Below are positions 26,973-35,968 of a stretch of 64,000 bases of DNA, one piece after another (within the stretch, counting starts at the first letter, position 1; each line of letters opens with the position of its first letter). The notes beneath the pieces are model-generated. The model was not told the DNA's origin. It searched no databases and was given only the letters and a program-made list of their open reading frames with translations. This DNA is from Cupriavidus basilensis OR16 (lineage in GTDB: Bacteria; Pseudomonadota; Gammaproteobacteria; Burkholderiales; Burkholderiaceae), in the NCBI RefSeq assembly GCF_000243095.1, contig NZ_AHJE01000099.1, positions 1-64,000 of the forward strand. The letters are read 5' to 3'. A program made the translations under genes and the position numbers.

Positions 26973-27471
26973 ATGCACTTTACTGCCCCCCGCTCCGTCG
27001 CACGCGCAGCCGCCGTCGCGGCACGCGTCACCGTGCTCGCCGGTGCGCTGCTGGGTAGTGCCGCCGCGCTGGCCCAGGCCACCCCGTCCGGCGCATGGAG
27101 GACCATCGACGACGCCACCGATCGACGACGCCACCGGCAAGCCGCGCGGCCTGGTGGAGATCAGCGAACAGAACGGCGTCTACAGCGGCAAGCTCGTCAA
27201 GAGCTTCGTCGAGAGCGATGGCAAACCCAAGGTGTGCGACAAGTGCACCGACGCGCGCCGCGACCAGCCCATCATGGGGATGACGATCATCACCGGCCTG
27301 CGCAAGACTGGCGACAACGAGTGGGGCGGCGGCGAGATCCTCGACCCCGAAAGCGGCAAGCTCTACAAGACCAAGATGTCGCTGGCGGACGACGGCAAGA
27401 AGCTCAACGTGCGCGGCTTCATCGGCATCAGCCTGCTGGGCCGCACCCAGACCTGGGAGCGCGAACGCTAG
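26973..27471 (+). pseudogene. DUF2147 secreted protein, disrupted by a 16-bp tandem duplication
   Basis: The ATG at 26973, after GAGGAG, encodes a signal peptide (MHFTAPRSVARAAAVAARVT, then LAGALLGSAAALAQA) and the start of the mature protein TPSGAWRTIDDAT. The frame is then lost. The next frame carries the rest: DDATGKPRGLVEISEQNGVY, KSFVESDGKPKVCDKC, GMTIITGLRKTGDNEW and GGEILDPESGKLYKTKMS, a complete DUF2147 domain ending TWERER. The cause is visible: a 16-base unit at 27105-27120 is repeated exactly at 27121-27136. Removing one copy gives an intact protein of about 160 residues. DUF2147 proteins are periplasmic and of unknown function. Confidence 0.9.
27105..27136. repeat. perfect 16-bp tandem duplication inside the DUF2147 gene
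   Basis: ATCGACGACGCCACCG occurs twice back to back. Sixteen is one more than a multiple of three, so the second copy alone causes the frameshift; deleting it restores the gene. Confidence 0.97.
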
Positions 27472-27815
27472 CCATCCACGACAGGCGGTGCCGGTGCCAC
27501 CGACGGCGCCGGCGACACCGCCTCGTTGCCTGCCCGCATCACCGCCGCGCCACCTCCTCCACACCTCCACCGCACCCCTGCCCGCCTTGCCCACTACTGC
27601 CGCGCGTGCCCTTGCGCGGCGTGCGGCCCGCTGCCTGCCATGCGCTGCCCGCATGACGACATGCGCAGAATTCGTTTTCGGCCCGACCTCGCTCCTCCTA
27701 CCATCGGACTACCTGCCGTGCGCCGCTTTATCCCCGACCGCGCCGGGCGGCGCTGCCACGCCGACCCGGCATCGACGCGGTCCGCGCGCCGGGCCCGCCA
27801 ACCCAGGAGGATGTC
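27472..27815. other. 344-base intergenic region
   Basis: Between the DUF2147 gene and the MHS transporter I see no gene, terminator hairpin or recognised operator. The last bases carry the CAGGAGG ribosome-binding site of the transporter. Confidence 0.5.
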
Positions 27816-29150
27816 ATGCACGCAAGCGCCCACACAGAAGCGCCATCGAAGCCACCAAGCGTCAGCGGCGCGCAACGCCGCCGCGCCATCGTCGCCACCG
27901 TGATCGGCAACGGTCTCGAGTGGTTCGATTTCACCGTCTACAGCTTCTTCGCGGTCATCATCGCGAAGCTCTTCTTTCCCACCGGCAACGATCTGTCCTC
28001 GCTCCTGCTCGCCGTCGCCACCTTTGGCGTGGGATTCTTCATGCGGCCGGTCGGCGGCATCATCCTCGGGGTATACGCCGACCGCGTGGGCCGCAAGGCG
28101 GCGCTGTCGCTGACCATCCTGCTGATGGCGCTGGGCACCACCATGATCGGCCTGGCGCCCACCTATGATCAGATCGGAGTCTTCGCACCGCTGCTGATTG
28201 TGGTGGCACGGCTGCTGCAGGGCTTCTCCGCCGGCGGCGAGATGGGCGGCGCCACCGCGTTCCTGACCGAGTACGCACCGGTCGAGCGCCGCGCCTACTA
28301 CTCCAGCTGGATCCAGGCGAGCATCGGTGTGGCCGTGCTGCTGGGCGCCGCGGTCGGTACCTTCGCCACCGCCGCGCTGAGCACCGAGGCGCTCAATAGC
28401 TGGGGCTGGCGCCTGCCCTTCCTGCTCGGCATCGTCATCGGGCCAGTGGGCTACTACATCCGCCATCACCTCGACGAGACGCCGGCCTTCCGCGATGCCA
28501 CCGACAAATCGGACTCGCCGCTGACCGAAGTGCTGCGCGACTACCCGCGCCAGACCGCGGCCAGCTTCTCGATGGTGATCCTGTGGACGGTCTGCACTTA
28601 CGTGCTGCTGTTCTACATGCCGACGTATTCGGTCAAAGTGCTCCATGTGCCGCAGTCGACTGGCTTCATCGCCGGCATGGTGGGCGGCCTGGCGATCATG
28701 GTGTGTTCGCCGCTGGTCGGGCTGCTTGCCGATCGGATCGGGCGCCGGGTGCTGCTGTCCGCCTCCGCGCTGCTGATCCTGCTGCTGGCCTACCCGATGT
28801 TCGTCTACATCAACCAGGCGCCGGGGCTGGCATCGCTGGTGGTGTTCCAGCTGGTGTTTGGCGTGCTGATCGCCACCTATACCGGCCCGATCCTGGCGGC
28901 GTTCTCCGAACTGTTCCCGGCCAAGGTGCTGTCGACCGGATTGTCGGTGGCCTACAACCTGGCAGTCACCATCTTCGGCGGCTTCGCTTCGTTCATCATC
29001 ACCTGGCTGATTGCCAGCACGGGCAGCACGATGGCGCCGGCGTTCTACGTCATGTTCGCCGCCGCGATCAGCCTGGCCGGCACGCGCCTGGTGCGCGAGC
29101 CCGCCTACCTTCACCCCGCGCGGGCAGCCCGTGCCGCTCAACCTGCCTGA
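27816..29150 (+). CDS. MHS-family MFS metabolite:proton symporter
   Basis: The 444-residue protein has twelve membrane segments and MHS-family signatures: RAIVATVIGNGLEWFDFTVY near residue 25, the loop motif DRVGRKAALS near 88 and RLLQGFSAGGEMGGATAFLT near 130. The subfamily imports organic acids, betaine or similar compounds with protons; substrate unknown here. CAGGAGGATGTC precedes the ATG. Its TGA overlaps the start of the amidohydrolase gene (TGATG), so transporter and hydrolase are probably expressed together, which suggests the transporter brings in a precursor of the hydrolase's substrate. Confidence 0.9.
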   Translation: MHASAHTEAPSKPPSVSGAQRRRAIVATVIGNGLEWFDFTVYSFFAVIIAKLFFPTGNDLSSLLLAVATFGVGFFMRPVGGIILGVYADRVGRKAALSLTILLMALGTTMIGLAPTYDQIGVFAPLLIVVARLLQGFSAGGEMGGATAFLTEYAPVERRAYYSSWIQASIGVAVLLGAAVGTFATAALSTEALNSWGWRLPFLLGIVIGPVGYYIRHHLDETPAFRDATDKSDSPLTEVLRDYPRQTAASFSMVILWTVCTYVLLFYMPTYSVKVLHVPQSTGFIAGMVGGLAIMVCSPLVGLLADRIGRRVLLSASALLILLLAYPMFVYINQAPGLASLVVFQLVFGVLIATYTGPILAAFSELFPAKVLSTGLSVAYNLAVTIFGGFASFIITWLIASTGSTMAPAFYVMFAAAISLAGTRLVREPAYLHPARAARAAQPA

Positions 29151-30397
29151 TGATCGTCCCGCATATGAAACAGATCCTGCTTAAGGGCGGCAACGTCCTC
29201 GACCCTGCCCACGGCAGCCTCCTGCAACGCCACGATGTGCTGATCGAAGGCGAGCGCATCGTCGAAGTTTCGGCCACGCCGATCCGCGCGCCTGCCGCGC
29301 AGGTGATCGACCTCGCCGGCAAGACCGTCATGCCCGGGCTGATCGACTGCCACGTGCACGTGCTGGCCTCGCTGGCCAACCTCGGCCTGAACGCGGTGCA
29401 GCCTAATGTACTGGTGGCGTTCCGCGCCATGCCGATCATGAAGGCCATGCTCGAGCGCGGCTTCACCACCGTGCGCGATGCGGGCGGCGCCGACTGGGGC
29501 CTGTCGCAGGCAATCGAGACCGGCCTGGTGCCTGGCCCGCGCATCTTCCCATCCGGCAAGGCGCTGTCGCAAACCGGCGGGCACGGCGACTTCCGCCCGC
29601 GCGCCGACGTGCTGGAGCCATGCTCATGCGCTTTCCGTGCCGGCGCCATCGCCCGTGTGGCGGATGGCGTCGACGCGGTGCGCCTGGCGGTGCGCGAGGA
29701 GATCCAGAAGGGCGCCACCCAGATCAAGATCATGGCGTCCGGCGGCGTAGCGTCGCCCACCGACCCGATCGGCAACACGCAATACAGTGAAGACGAGATC
29801 CGCGCCATCGTGGCCGAGGCCGAGGCGGCCCAGACGTATGTGATGGCGCACGCCTATACCGGCCGCGCCATCGCGCGCGCGGTGCGCTGCGGCGTGCGCA
29901 CCATCGAGCACGGCAACCTGGTTGACCGCGAAGCTGCTCGCGTGATGCGCGAGCACGGCGCGTTCGTGGTGCCTACCCTGGTCACCTACGAGGCGCTCGC
30001 GCGCGACGGCGCGCGCCTGGGCTTGCCGGCGGAATCGGTGGCCAAGATCGAGACCGTGCGCCAGGCCGGCCGCGATTCGCTTGCCATCTACGCGGAAGCC
30101 GGCGTGCCGATGGGCTTTGGCTCCGACCTGCTGGGCGAGATGCACGCGGCCCAGTCGGATGAGTTCCGCATCCGCGCGGAGCTGCTCGGCAACCTGGAAG
30201 CGATCCGCAGCGCCACCTCGACCGCCGCCGCGATCCTGCAACGCGAAGGCGAGCTCGGCACCGTGCGGGCCGGCGCGCTGGCCGACCTCATCGCGGTGGA
30301 CGGCAACCCGCTGGCGGACATCGGTGTGCTCTGCGGCCAGGGCGAGCACTTGGCGCTGGTGATGCAGGCCGGCAAGCTGCATCGGCAGCCCGCCTGA
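29150..30397 (+). CDS. metal-dependent amidohydrolase (imidazolonepropionase/prolidase-like)
   Basis: The 415-residue protein is an amidohydrolase with the metal-binding HxH in PGLIDCHVHVL near residue 64, QIKIMASGGVASP with the bridging lysine near 190, AHAYTGRAI and TIEHGNLVD with metal histidines near 224 and 243, and GFGSDLLGEMHAA with the catalytic Asp near 323. The subgroup includes imidazolonepropionase-like and Xaa-Pro dipeptidase-like hydrolases; exact substrate not predictable. The ATG at 29150 overlaps the transporter stop; the ATG at 29165 (MKQILLKGGN) is an alternative start. A strong inverted repeat follows at 30465. Confidence 0.88.
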   Translation: MIVPHMKQILLKGGNVLDPAHGSLLQRHDVLIEGERIVEVSATPIRAPAAQVIDLAGKTVMPGLIDCHVHVLASLANLGLNAVQPNVLVAFRAMPIMKAMLERGFTTVRDAGGADWGLSQAIETGLVPGPRIFPSGKALSQTGGHGDFRPRADVLEPCSCAFRAGAIARVADGVDAVRLAVREEIQKGATQIKIMASGGVASPTDPIGNTQYSEDEIRAIVAEAEAAQTYVMAHAYTGRAIARAVRCGVRTIEHGNLVDREAARVMREHGAFVVPTLVTYEALARDGARLGLPAESVAKIETVRQAGRDSLAIYAEAGVPMGFGSDLLGEMHAAQSDEFRIRAELLGNLEAIRSATSTAAAILQREGELGTVRAGALADLIAVDGNPLADIGVLCGQGEHLALVMQAGKLHRQPA

Positions 30398-30464
30398 AAG
30401 CCAGGATGCCGAACGAAGCCGGCAGGACAGGCCAGAGCCGTCTGCCATGACGACGGCTGTCCCT

Positions 30465-30499
30465 CCCTCTCCCCTCAGGGCCCCCTCAGGGGGAGAGGG
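30465..30499. terminator. inverted repeat after the amidohydrolase gene
   Basis: CCCTCTCCCC and GGGGAGAGGG form a perfect 10-bp stem enclosing a GC-rich loop (TCAGGGCCCCCTCAG). It lacks a T run but lies between the amidohydrolase and lysR genes; it may terminate or be a dispersed intergenic repeat. Confidence 0.45.
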
Positions 30500-30600
30500 C
30501 CGGGTAGCGGGGTGGCTTAGCTGGCAGCCACTTGTAGCGAAGCCGACGGTTTTATACTCCCCCCGCACTATCATGGCGACTAAACCGTCGAGTCCCCGCC

Positions 30601-31503
30601 ATGCGTATCTCCCCCCTTCCGCCCCTGCCCTGCCTGGTCGCTTTCGAGTCGGCCATGCGGCATGGCAGCTTCACCCGCGCCGCCAGCGAACTTCACCTGA
30701 CGCAAAGCGCCATCAGCCGCCAGGTGGCGCAGCTCGAGCACTTCCTGGGCAAGAAGCTCTTCATCCGCGAGCCGCGCGCATTGCGCCTGACCGTGAGCGG
30801 CCAGGCCTATGCCGAAGAAGTGCAGCGCCTGCTATCGGCCTGCGCCGAAGCCACCGAGGACGTAATGAAGCGCAAGGGTCATGGCGAGCTGACGGTGGCG
30901 TGCTCGTCCGGCGTGGCCGTGCTCTGGCTCACCCCCAGGCTGGGCGCGTTCCGCGCAGCGCATCCCGGCATTCACCTGCGCCTGCTCGTCAACGACAGCC
31001 TGGCCTCGCTCTCGCCCGCCGAATTCGACGTGGGCATGTACTACCTGCGCGAGGGACCACCACCGGGACTGGCTTCGCGCCGCCTCTACGATGAAGACGT
31101 GTTTCCCGTCTGCGCACCGCACTACCTGGGCGGCCGCCGGCTGGAGCCGGCCGACCTCCCCGGCGAGACCTTGCTGATGCTGGAGGACGGGCAGCGCCAA
31201 TGGATGTCGTGGCAGACCTGGCTGGCGCACAACGGGCTGGCGGACGCGCGGCCGCCGCACAAGCTGGTGGCCAACCAGTATCCGATCCTGCTGCAGCTCG
31301 CGATGGAAGGCCAGGGCATCGCGCTGGGGTGGCGCCACATGATCGACCGCTGCCTGCAGGAGGGACTGCTGGTGCGCGCCTGCGAGGCGAGCGCGAGCCT
31401 GGGCGGCGGCTACTACGCGGTGTGGCCGCAGGACCGCGCGGAGGCCGCGGCAGCGCGGACGTTGCGCAACTGGCTGGTGCAGCAGAGCGCGGAAAGCCAG
31501 TAG
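30601..31503 (+). CDS. LysR-family transcriptional regulator (GcvA-like)
   Basis: The 300-residue protein has the LysR winged helix-turn-helix at residues 12-70 (ASELHLTQSAISRQVAQLE), starting ISPLPPLPCLVAFESAMRHG as in the GcvA-like subgroup, and a C-terminal effector domain. It is read in the same direction as the upstream transporter/hydrolase pair and the downstream Bug gene. By position it may regulate either; no divergent partner exists. Nothing is unusual in the sequence. Confidence 0.9.
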   Translation: MRISPLPPLPCLVAFESAMRHGSFTRAASELHLTQSAISRQVAQLEHFLGKKLFIREPRALRLTVSGQAYAEEVQRLLSACAEATEDVMKRKGHGELTVACSSGVAVLWLTPRLGAFRAAHPGIHLRLLVNDSLASLSPAEFDVGMYYLREGPPPGLASRRLYDEDVFPVCAPHYLGGRRLEPADLPGETLLMLEDGQRQWMSWQTWLAHNGLADARPPHKLVANQYPILLQLAMEGQGIALGWRHMIDRCLQEGLLVRACEASASLGGGYYAVWPQDRAEAAAARTLRNWLVQQSAESQ

Positions 31504-31576
31504 CAGGCTGGCGAACGGGGGTTCAGCGAATTGACAGCTTCGCTGGTTATCATCCGTTGCTTGCAGCCGCACCTTC

Positions 31577-31604
31577 GTACCTAAGTACCTAAGTACCTAA
31601 GTAC
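31577..31604. repeat. GTACCTAA tandem repeat upstream of a Bug gene
   Basis: Three and a half exact copies of the 8-base unit GTACCTAA lie 25 bases before the start codon of the solute-binding protein. Because GTAC is palindromic the array can also be read in the reverse sense. Confidence 0.9.
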
Positions 31605-31628
31605 CCAAAACAGCCAATGGAGACAACC

Positions 31629-32612
31629 ATGCGTATTCCCGCCACCAGCCGCGCGCTGGCCCTTGCCGTTCCCGCCCTGTTCGCCGCTGCCGGCTTCGCC
31701 ATGCCCGCGCGGGCCACCGATGCCTGGCCGACCCACGTGATCAAGTTCGTCGTGCCGTTTACCGCCGGTGGCGCCAATGACCTGGTGGCGCGCGCCGCCG
31801 CCGACGCGGTCGGCAAGCGCCTGGGCCAGACGGTGATGATCGAGAACCGCCCGGGCGCTGGCGGCGTGGTGGGCGCGGACTACGTGGCCAAGGCCAAGCC
31901 GGATGGCTACACCTTCCTGATCGGCGCCGTAGGCACCGTCACCAACAGCCTGATCCGCGCCAAGATGCCCTACGCGGCCGACGACCTGGTGCCGGTCTCG
32001 CTGGTCGCGGTGAGCCCATCCGTGATCGTGGTCTCGCCGTCTCTGCCGGTGAACAACCTGAAGGAACTGGTCGAGTATTCCAAGAAGCAGGCATCGGGCG
32101 CCAACTTTGCCACCGCCGGCAGTGGCAGCACGCCGCACTTTGTCGAAGAGATGCTCAAGGAGAAAGGCGCGGCGCTGACCGTGGTGCCTTATAAGAGCGG
32201 CTCCGAGAGCATCACCGCGGTGATCGGGAACCAGGTCACGGCTACCTCCGAGGCCAGCGTGGTGGTGCTGCCCAACATCAAGGCCGGCAAGCTCAAGGCC
32301 CTGGGCGCGACCTGGGACAAGCGCATGAGCGCGGCGCCGAACATCGCGACCACAGCCGAGCAAGGCATGCCGGACGTGCGCATCGGCCACTGGGCCGGCG
32401 TGTTCGCGCCGAAGGGCACCGACCCCGCCATCCTGAAGAAGATGAACGCCGAAATGAGCGCCGCCATGCAGACGCAGGAAACGCGCGACCGGCTGATTCC
32501 CAACGGCATCGAACCCGCCGGCGGCACGCAGGAGAGCTTCATTGCCTTCATCAAGTCGGAGCGCGAGCGCCTTGGCCGTCTCGCAAAAAACGCCAACATG
32601 ACGGCGGAATAA
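31629..32612 (+). CDS. Bug-family tripartite tricarboxylate transporter substrate-binding protein
   Basis: The 327-residue protein has a Sec signal peptide (MRIPATSRALALAVPALFAA, then GFAMPARA) and the Bug fold: IKFVVPFTAGGANDLVARAA near residue 35, VIENRPGAGGVVGADYVA near 65 and a C-terminal RLGRLAKNANMTAE. Bug proteins bind carboxylates in the periplasm. No tctA/tctB membrane genes are nearby, the usual state of the many orphan Bug proteins in this family of bacteria. The start at 31629 follows GGAGA; an in-frame ATG at 31617 is less well placed. A terminator follows. Confidence 0.92.
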   Translation: MRIPATSRALALAVPALFAAAGFAMPARATDAWPTHVIKFVVPFTAGGANDLVARAAADAVGKRLGQTVMIENRPGAGGVVGADYVAKAKPDGYTFLIGAVGTVTNSLIRAKMPYAADDLVPVSLVAVSPSVIVVSPSLPVNNLKELVEYSKKQASGANFATAGSGSTPHFVEEMLKEKGAALTVVPYKSGSESITAVIGNQVTATSEASVVVLPNIKAGKLKALGATWDKRMSAAPNIATTAEQGMPDVRIGHWAGVFAPKGTDPAILKKMNAEMSAAMQTQETRDRLIPNGIEPAGGTQESFIAFIKSERERLGRLAKNANMTAE

Positions 32613-32659
32613 GAAATATTTCAACCGCCCCTGTGAAAGGGGTGGGCAATGTCTTGTAT

Positions 32660-32690
32660 CGGGCCCGTTACGTACGGGCCCGTTTCTTTT
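32660..32690 (+). terminator. rho-independent terminator after the Bug gene
   Basis: CGGGCCCG pairs with a second CGGGCCCG (self-complementary) across a seven-base loop TTACGTA and is followed by TTTCTTTTTC. Confidence 0.85.
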
Positions 32691-32820
32691 TCTTAAAGTG
32701 TTTTATACACAACTTTTAGTCAGCGATGTGCGCAATTGAGTTCACCAATGCCGAATCATGTTTCTTAGTTAGAACATTGAAGGCGGCTCTGTATTGTCTG
32801 TGATAAAAAGACAACGCGAA

Positions 32821-32849
32821 TTGCAACGCAAATCATTCGCATTTATATT
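32821..32849 (+). promoter_or_regulatory. Fur-type promoter of the TonB-dependent receptor
   Basis: TTGCAA (-35) and TATATT (-10) are 17 bases apart, and the spacer holds GCAAATCATTCGCATT, which resembles betaproteobacterial Fur boxes (consensus core AATCATTC.CATT). Binding by Fur would block the promoter when iron is plentiful. The start codon is 115 bases downstream of the -10 hexamer. Confidence 0.7.
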
Positions 32850-32963
32850 CCGGCTCGACCAACCATAACTGCCTCCGCCGTTGGCCGAACCGAACCAGAC
32901 GTGCACTTTCTCGCCGCTGCCGGCCGGCTCGTACCCGCGGCCGCACCGGAACCGAGAAACGAC

Positions 32964-35050
32964 ATGAATCGCCGCACGCCGATCGCAACTGCCCTGCTCG
33001 CGCTGTTCGCCACGCCCGTTGTCACCCTGGCCCAGACGGCCGCCACGGCCCCCGCGACGCAGCCCGCGCCGACGCTGCATGAAGTGGTGGTGCAAGGCAG
33101 CAGCGCCAACGACGATTACAACGCGGTGAAGAGTTCGATCAGCAAGCTGCCGGCGGAACTGCGCGACATTCCGCAATCGGTCACGGTGGTCAACAAAGCG
33201 CTGATCGACGCACAGGGTGGCACCTCGCTGGCGGATGCGCTGCGTAATGTCCCGGGCATCACCATCGGTGGCGCCGAGGGCGGCCAGATCGGCAACAACA
33301 TCAACCTCAACGGCTTCTCCGCGCGCACCGACATCTACCTGGATGGCTTCCGCGATCGCGGCCAGTACTATCGCGACATCTTCGCGCTGGATTCGGTGGA
33401 AGTGCTGATGGGCCCCTCCTCGATGCTGTTCGGGCGCGGATCCACCGGGGGCGTGATCAACCAGGTCACCAAGAAGCCGTCGCTGAAGGCTGCCACCGAA
33501 GTCACCCGTCATGGCGCCTGGGCATCGGCACCCCCACCGAGATCACGCTGTCGGCGCTGCTGCAGCACAACGAGGACCAGCCCGATTACGGCCTGCCGGC
33601 CATCAATGGGCACCCGGTCAACGTCAACCGCAAGACGGCCTATGGCTTCAACGACGACCGCACCATCCAGGACGTGGCCGCGCTGGGTGCCACCGTGGAT
33701 CACAAGTTCTCGCCCAACCTGCGCCTGCGCAACCAGACCCAGTTCAACTACGTCAACACCAACGCGCGCGAAACCGCGCCGAATGCCGTCGGCACGGTCA
33801 ACGCCAAGGGCTTCGCCCCGCTGACCACCACCACGCTGCCGCTCGATGCGCTGTTCGTGCGCCAGCAAAGCCATGACCGCCATATCCGCGACTACTCGAT
33901 CTTCAACCAGACCGAGCTGACCGCCAAGTTCGACACCGGCCCGGTCAAGCACACCGTGCTGGTGGGTGCCGAGATCGGCCACGATGGCTATGACAACCAG
34001 AACTACTACCGCAACGGCAGCTGCAACGGCGTGGCGCTGAACGCTGCGGCGAGCGCCACCGCGGCCGCCGGCACCAGCGGCTATGCGGCGTGCGAGCCGG
34101 TCGTCAACCCGACCTACAGCAACTCGCCGGCCACCGCGCCGAGCGTGGCCGGCAACCGCCAGGGCGCCGCTGCCAACACGCTGGCAGCCTATATCAACGA
34201 CTCGGTGGAGTTCAGCAAGCAATGGAAACTGGTGGGCGGCCTGCGCTACGACAAGTACATTGCCAGCATCACCAACTCGGTCAACGCGTCCAACACGCTG
34301 GGCAGCACCGTGTTGCCCAGCGCCAACCAGACCGTCAACTTCACCAGCGTGCGCGTGGGCGGCATCTGGCAGCCGACCGAGGCGCAGTCCTACTACCTGT
34401 CGTACGGCACGTCGTTCAACCCGTCGCTGGAGCAGCTGGTGGGCACCGTGGGCCAGCAAAACCTGGACCCGGAAAAGAACAAGTCCTATGAAGTGGGCGG
34501 CAAGTGGGACCTGCTGGGCGGCGACCTGACGCTGAACTCGGCGCTGTTCCAGATCACCAAGGACAACGCCCGCAGCCAGATCGACGCCACCACGTATTCA
34601 CTGGCCGGCAAGATCCGCGTGCGCGGCTTTCGCGCCGGCGCGACCGGCCGCATCACCAGCAAATGGCAGGTCTTCGCGGGCTACACCTACCTGGACGGCG
34701 AGATCGTCAACGGCATCGCCGCCGGCACGCAGGGCATGGTCCCGACCAATACGCCCAAGCACACCGCGACGGCATGGACCAGCTACCGCGTGCTGCAGGA
34801 CTGGGAAGTGGGCGGCGGCGCCTTTTATATGTCGCAGCGCTACGCCAACAACACCAACACCGTGCAGGTGGGCGGCTACGTGCGCTGGGACGGCATGATT
34901 GCCTACCATCAGCCGAAGTACGACGTGCGCCTGAACCTGTTCAACGTGTTCGACAAGAAGTACTACGATGCGCTGATCCAGTCGGACGGCGGACGCTCGG
35001 TGCCCGGCACCGGCCGCACCGCGATGCTGTCCCTCATTTACCGCATGTAA
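32964..35050 (+). pseudogene. TonB-dependent siderophore receptor (Fiu/catecholate type) with internal deletion and frameshift
   Basis: Two frames together make one outer-membrane iron receptor. From ATG 32964 the first gives a signal peptide (MNRRTPIATALLALFATPVV), LHEVVVQGSSANDDYNAVKS, the plug DIPQSVTVVNKALIDAQGG and FGRGSTGGVINQVTKKPSL. After AATEVT near 33505 similarity stops. A second frame begins at RLGIGTPTEITLSALLQHNE (33515) and runs to the barrel end FDKKYYDALIQSDGG, TAMLSLIYRM at 35050. In Fiu-type receptors about 45-50 residues separate these blocks; here they are missing, so roughly 150 bases plus a frame change were lost. The gene has a Fur-like promoter and is followed by piuC. 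Confidence 0.9.
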
Positions 35051-35140
35051 GCTGAGGTAAAGTGGCGTGACGCCATGTCACACCACGCGGCAGGGCCGGA
35101 AACCTCCCGCGCGCTGCCGCCGAACCCTGTCGAGATCGTC

Positions 35141-35827
35141 ATGCTTGTCTGCATTCCCAAGGTCCTCAACGCGGAGCAGCTTGCCTTGCTGCGCCAGCAT
35201 CTCGACCAGGCCGGCGCGGCCTGGGTGGATGGCCGCGTATCGGCCGGCTACTCCGGCGCGCCGGTCAAGTTCAACCAGCAGATCGACGAGCGCGCCGAAG
35301 TGGCGCAGCAGTGCCAGCACCTGATCCTTGGCATGCTCGAGCGCAATCCGCTGTTCATCAGCGCGGCGCTGCCCAATATCGTCTACCCGCCGATGTTCAA
35401 CCGCTACAGCGAGGGCATGACCTTCGGCGCCCATGTGGACGGCAGCGTGCGCATTCATCCGCACAATGGCCGCAAGCTGCGCACCGATATCTCGGCCACG
35501 CTCTTCCTCAGCGACCCCGCCAGCTATGACGGCGGCGAGCTGCAGGTGGAAGACACCTACGGCACCCACAGCGTCAAGCTGGAAGCCGGCGACATGGTGA
35601 TCTATCCCGCCACCAGCCTGCACCAGGTCACGCCGATCACGCGCGGCACGCGTGTGGCAAGCTTCTTCTGGATCCAGAGCCTGGTGCGCGACGATGCGCA
35701 GCGCGCGCTGCTGTTCGACCTCGACAACGCCATCCAGAAACTCAACCAGACCGGCGCCGACGATGGCGCGCGGCGCTCGCTGGTAGGTTGCTATCACAAC
35801 CTCCTGCGGCAGTGGACCGAGACCTGA
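35141..35827 (+). CDS. piuC: PiuC-family Fe(II)/2-oxoglutarate-dependent hydroxylase
   Basis: The 228-residue protein is a PKHD-type dioxygenase often paired with siderophore receptors. The iron ligands are visible as H98 and D100 in FGAHVDGSVRIH and H161 in ATSLHQVTPI, with the 2-oxoglutarate-binding R171. It begins MLVCIPKVLNAEQLALLRQH; an in-frame ATG at 35075 would add 22 residues. It starts 90 bases after the receptor gene and is likely in the same iron-regulated transcript. Its substrate is not known; a role in siderophore use is inferred from the recurrent pairing. Confidence 0.92.
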   Translation: MLVCIPKVLNAEQLALLRQHLDQAGAAWVDGRVSAGYSGAPVKFNQQIDERAEVAQQCQHLILGMLERNPLFISAALPNIVYPPMFNRYSEGMTFGAHVDGSVRIHPHNGRKLRTDISATLFLSDPASYDGGELQVEDTYGTHSVKLEAGDMVIYPATSLHQVTPITRGTRVASFFWIQSLVRDDAQRALLFDLDNAIQKLNQTGADDGARRSLVGCYHNLLRQWTET

Positions 35828-35856
35828 AGAGGACGAGTCAATCTGCTGTGCGGCTC

Positions 35857-35942
35857 AAGTGCGGCCCTGTGCGGCCCTGTGCGGCCCTGTGCGGCCCACG
35901 TACGGCCCACGTACGGCCCGCTTACGGCCCATGTACGGCCGT
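35857..35942. repeat. short tandem repeat array, ten- to eleven-base period
   Basis: Four copies of GCGGCCCTGT-like ten-base units run into four eleven-base CACGTACGGCC-like units. The array fills the space between the stop of piuC and the stop of a convergent LysR gene. It is too short in unit and spacing for CRISPR. Confidence 0.9.
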
Positions 35943-35968
35943 GGCAGGCGGAAACCGGCACCGTGCGC

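Noticed and set aside
27594..29141. 515-residue antisense frame opposite the MHS transporter
   Set aside because: Shadow of a well-supported transporter gene.
35857..35942. CRISPR-like repeat array
   Set aside because: Units of ten to eleven bases with no spacers do not fit CRISPR.
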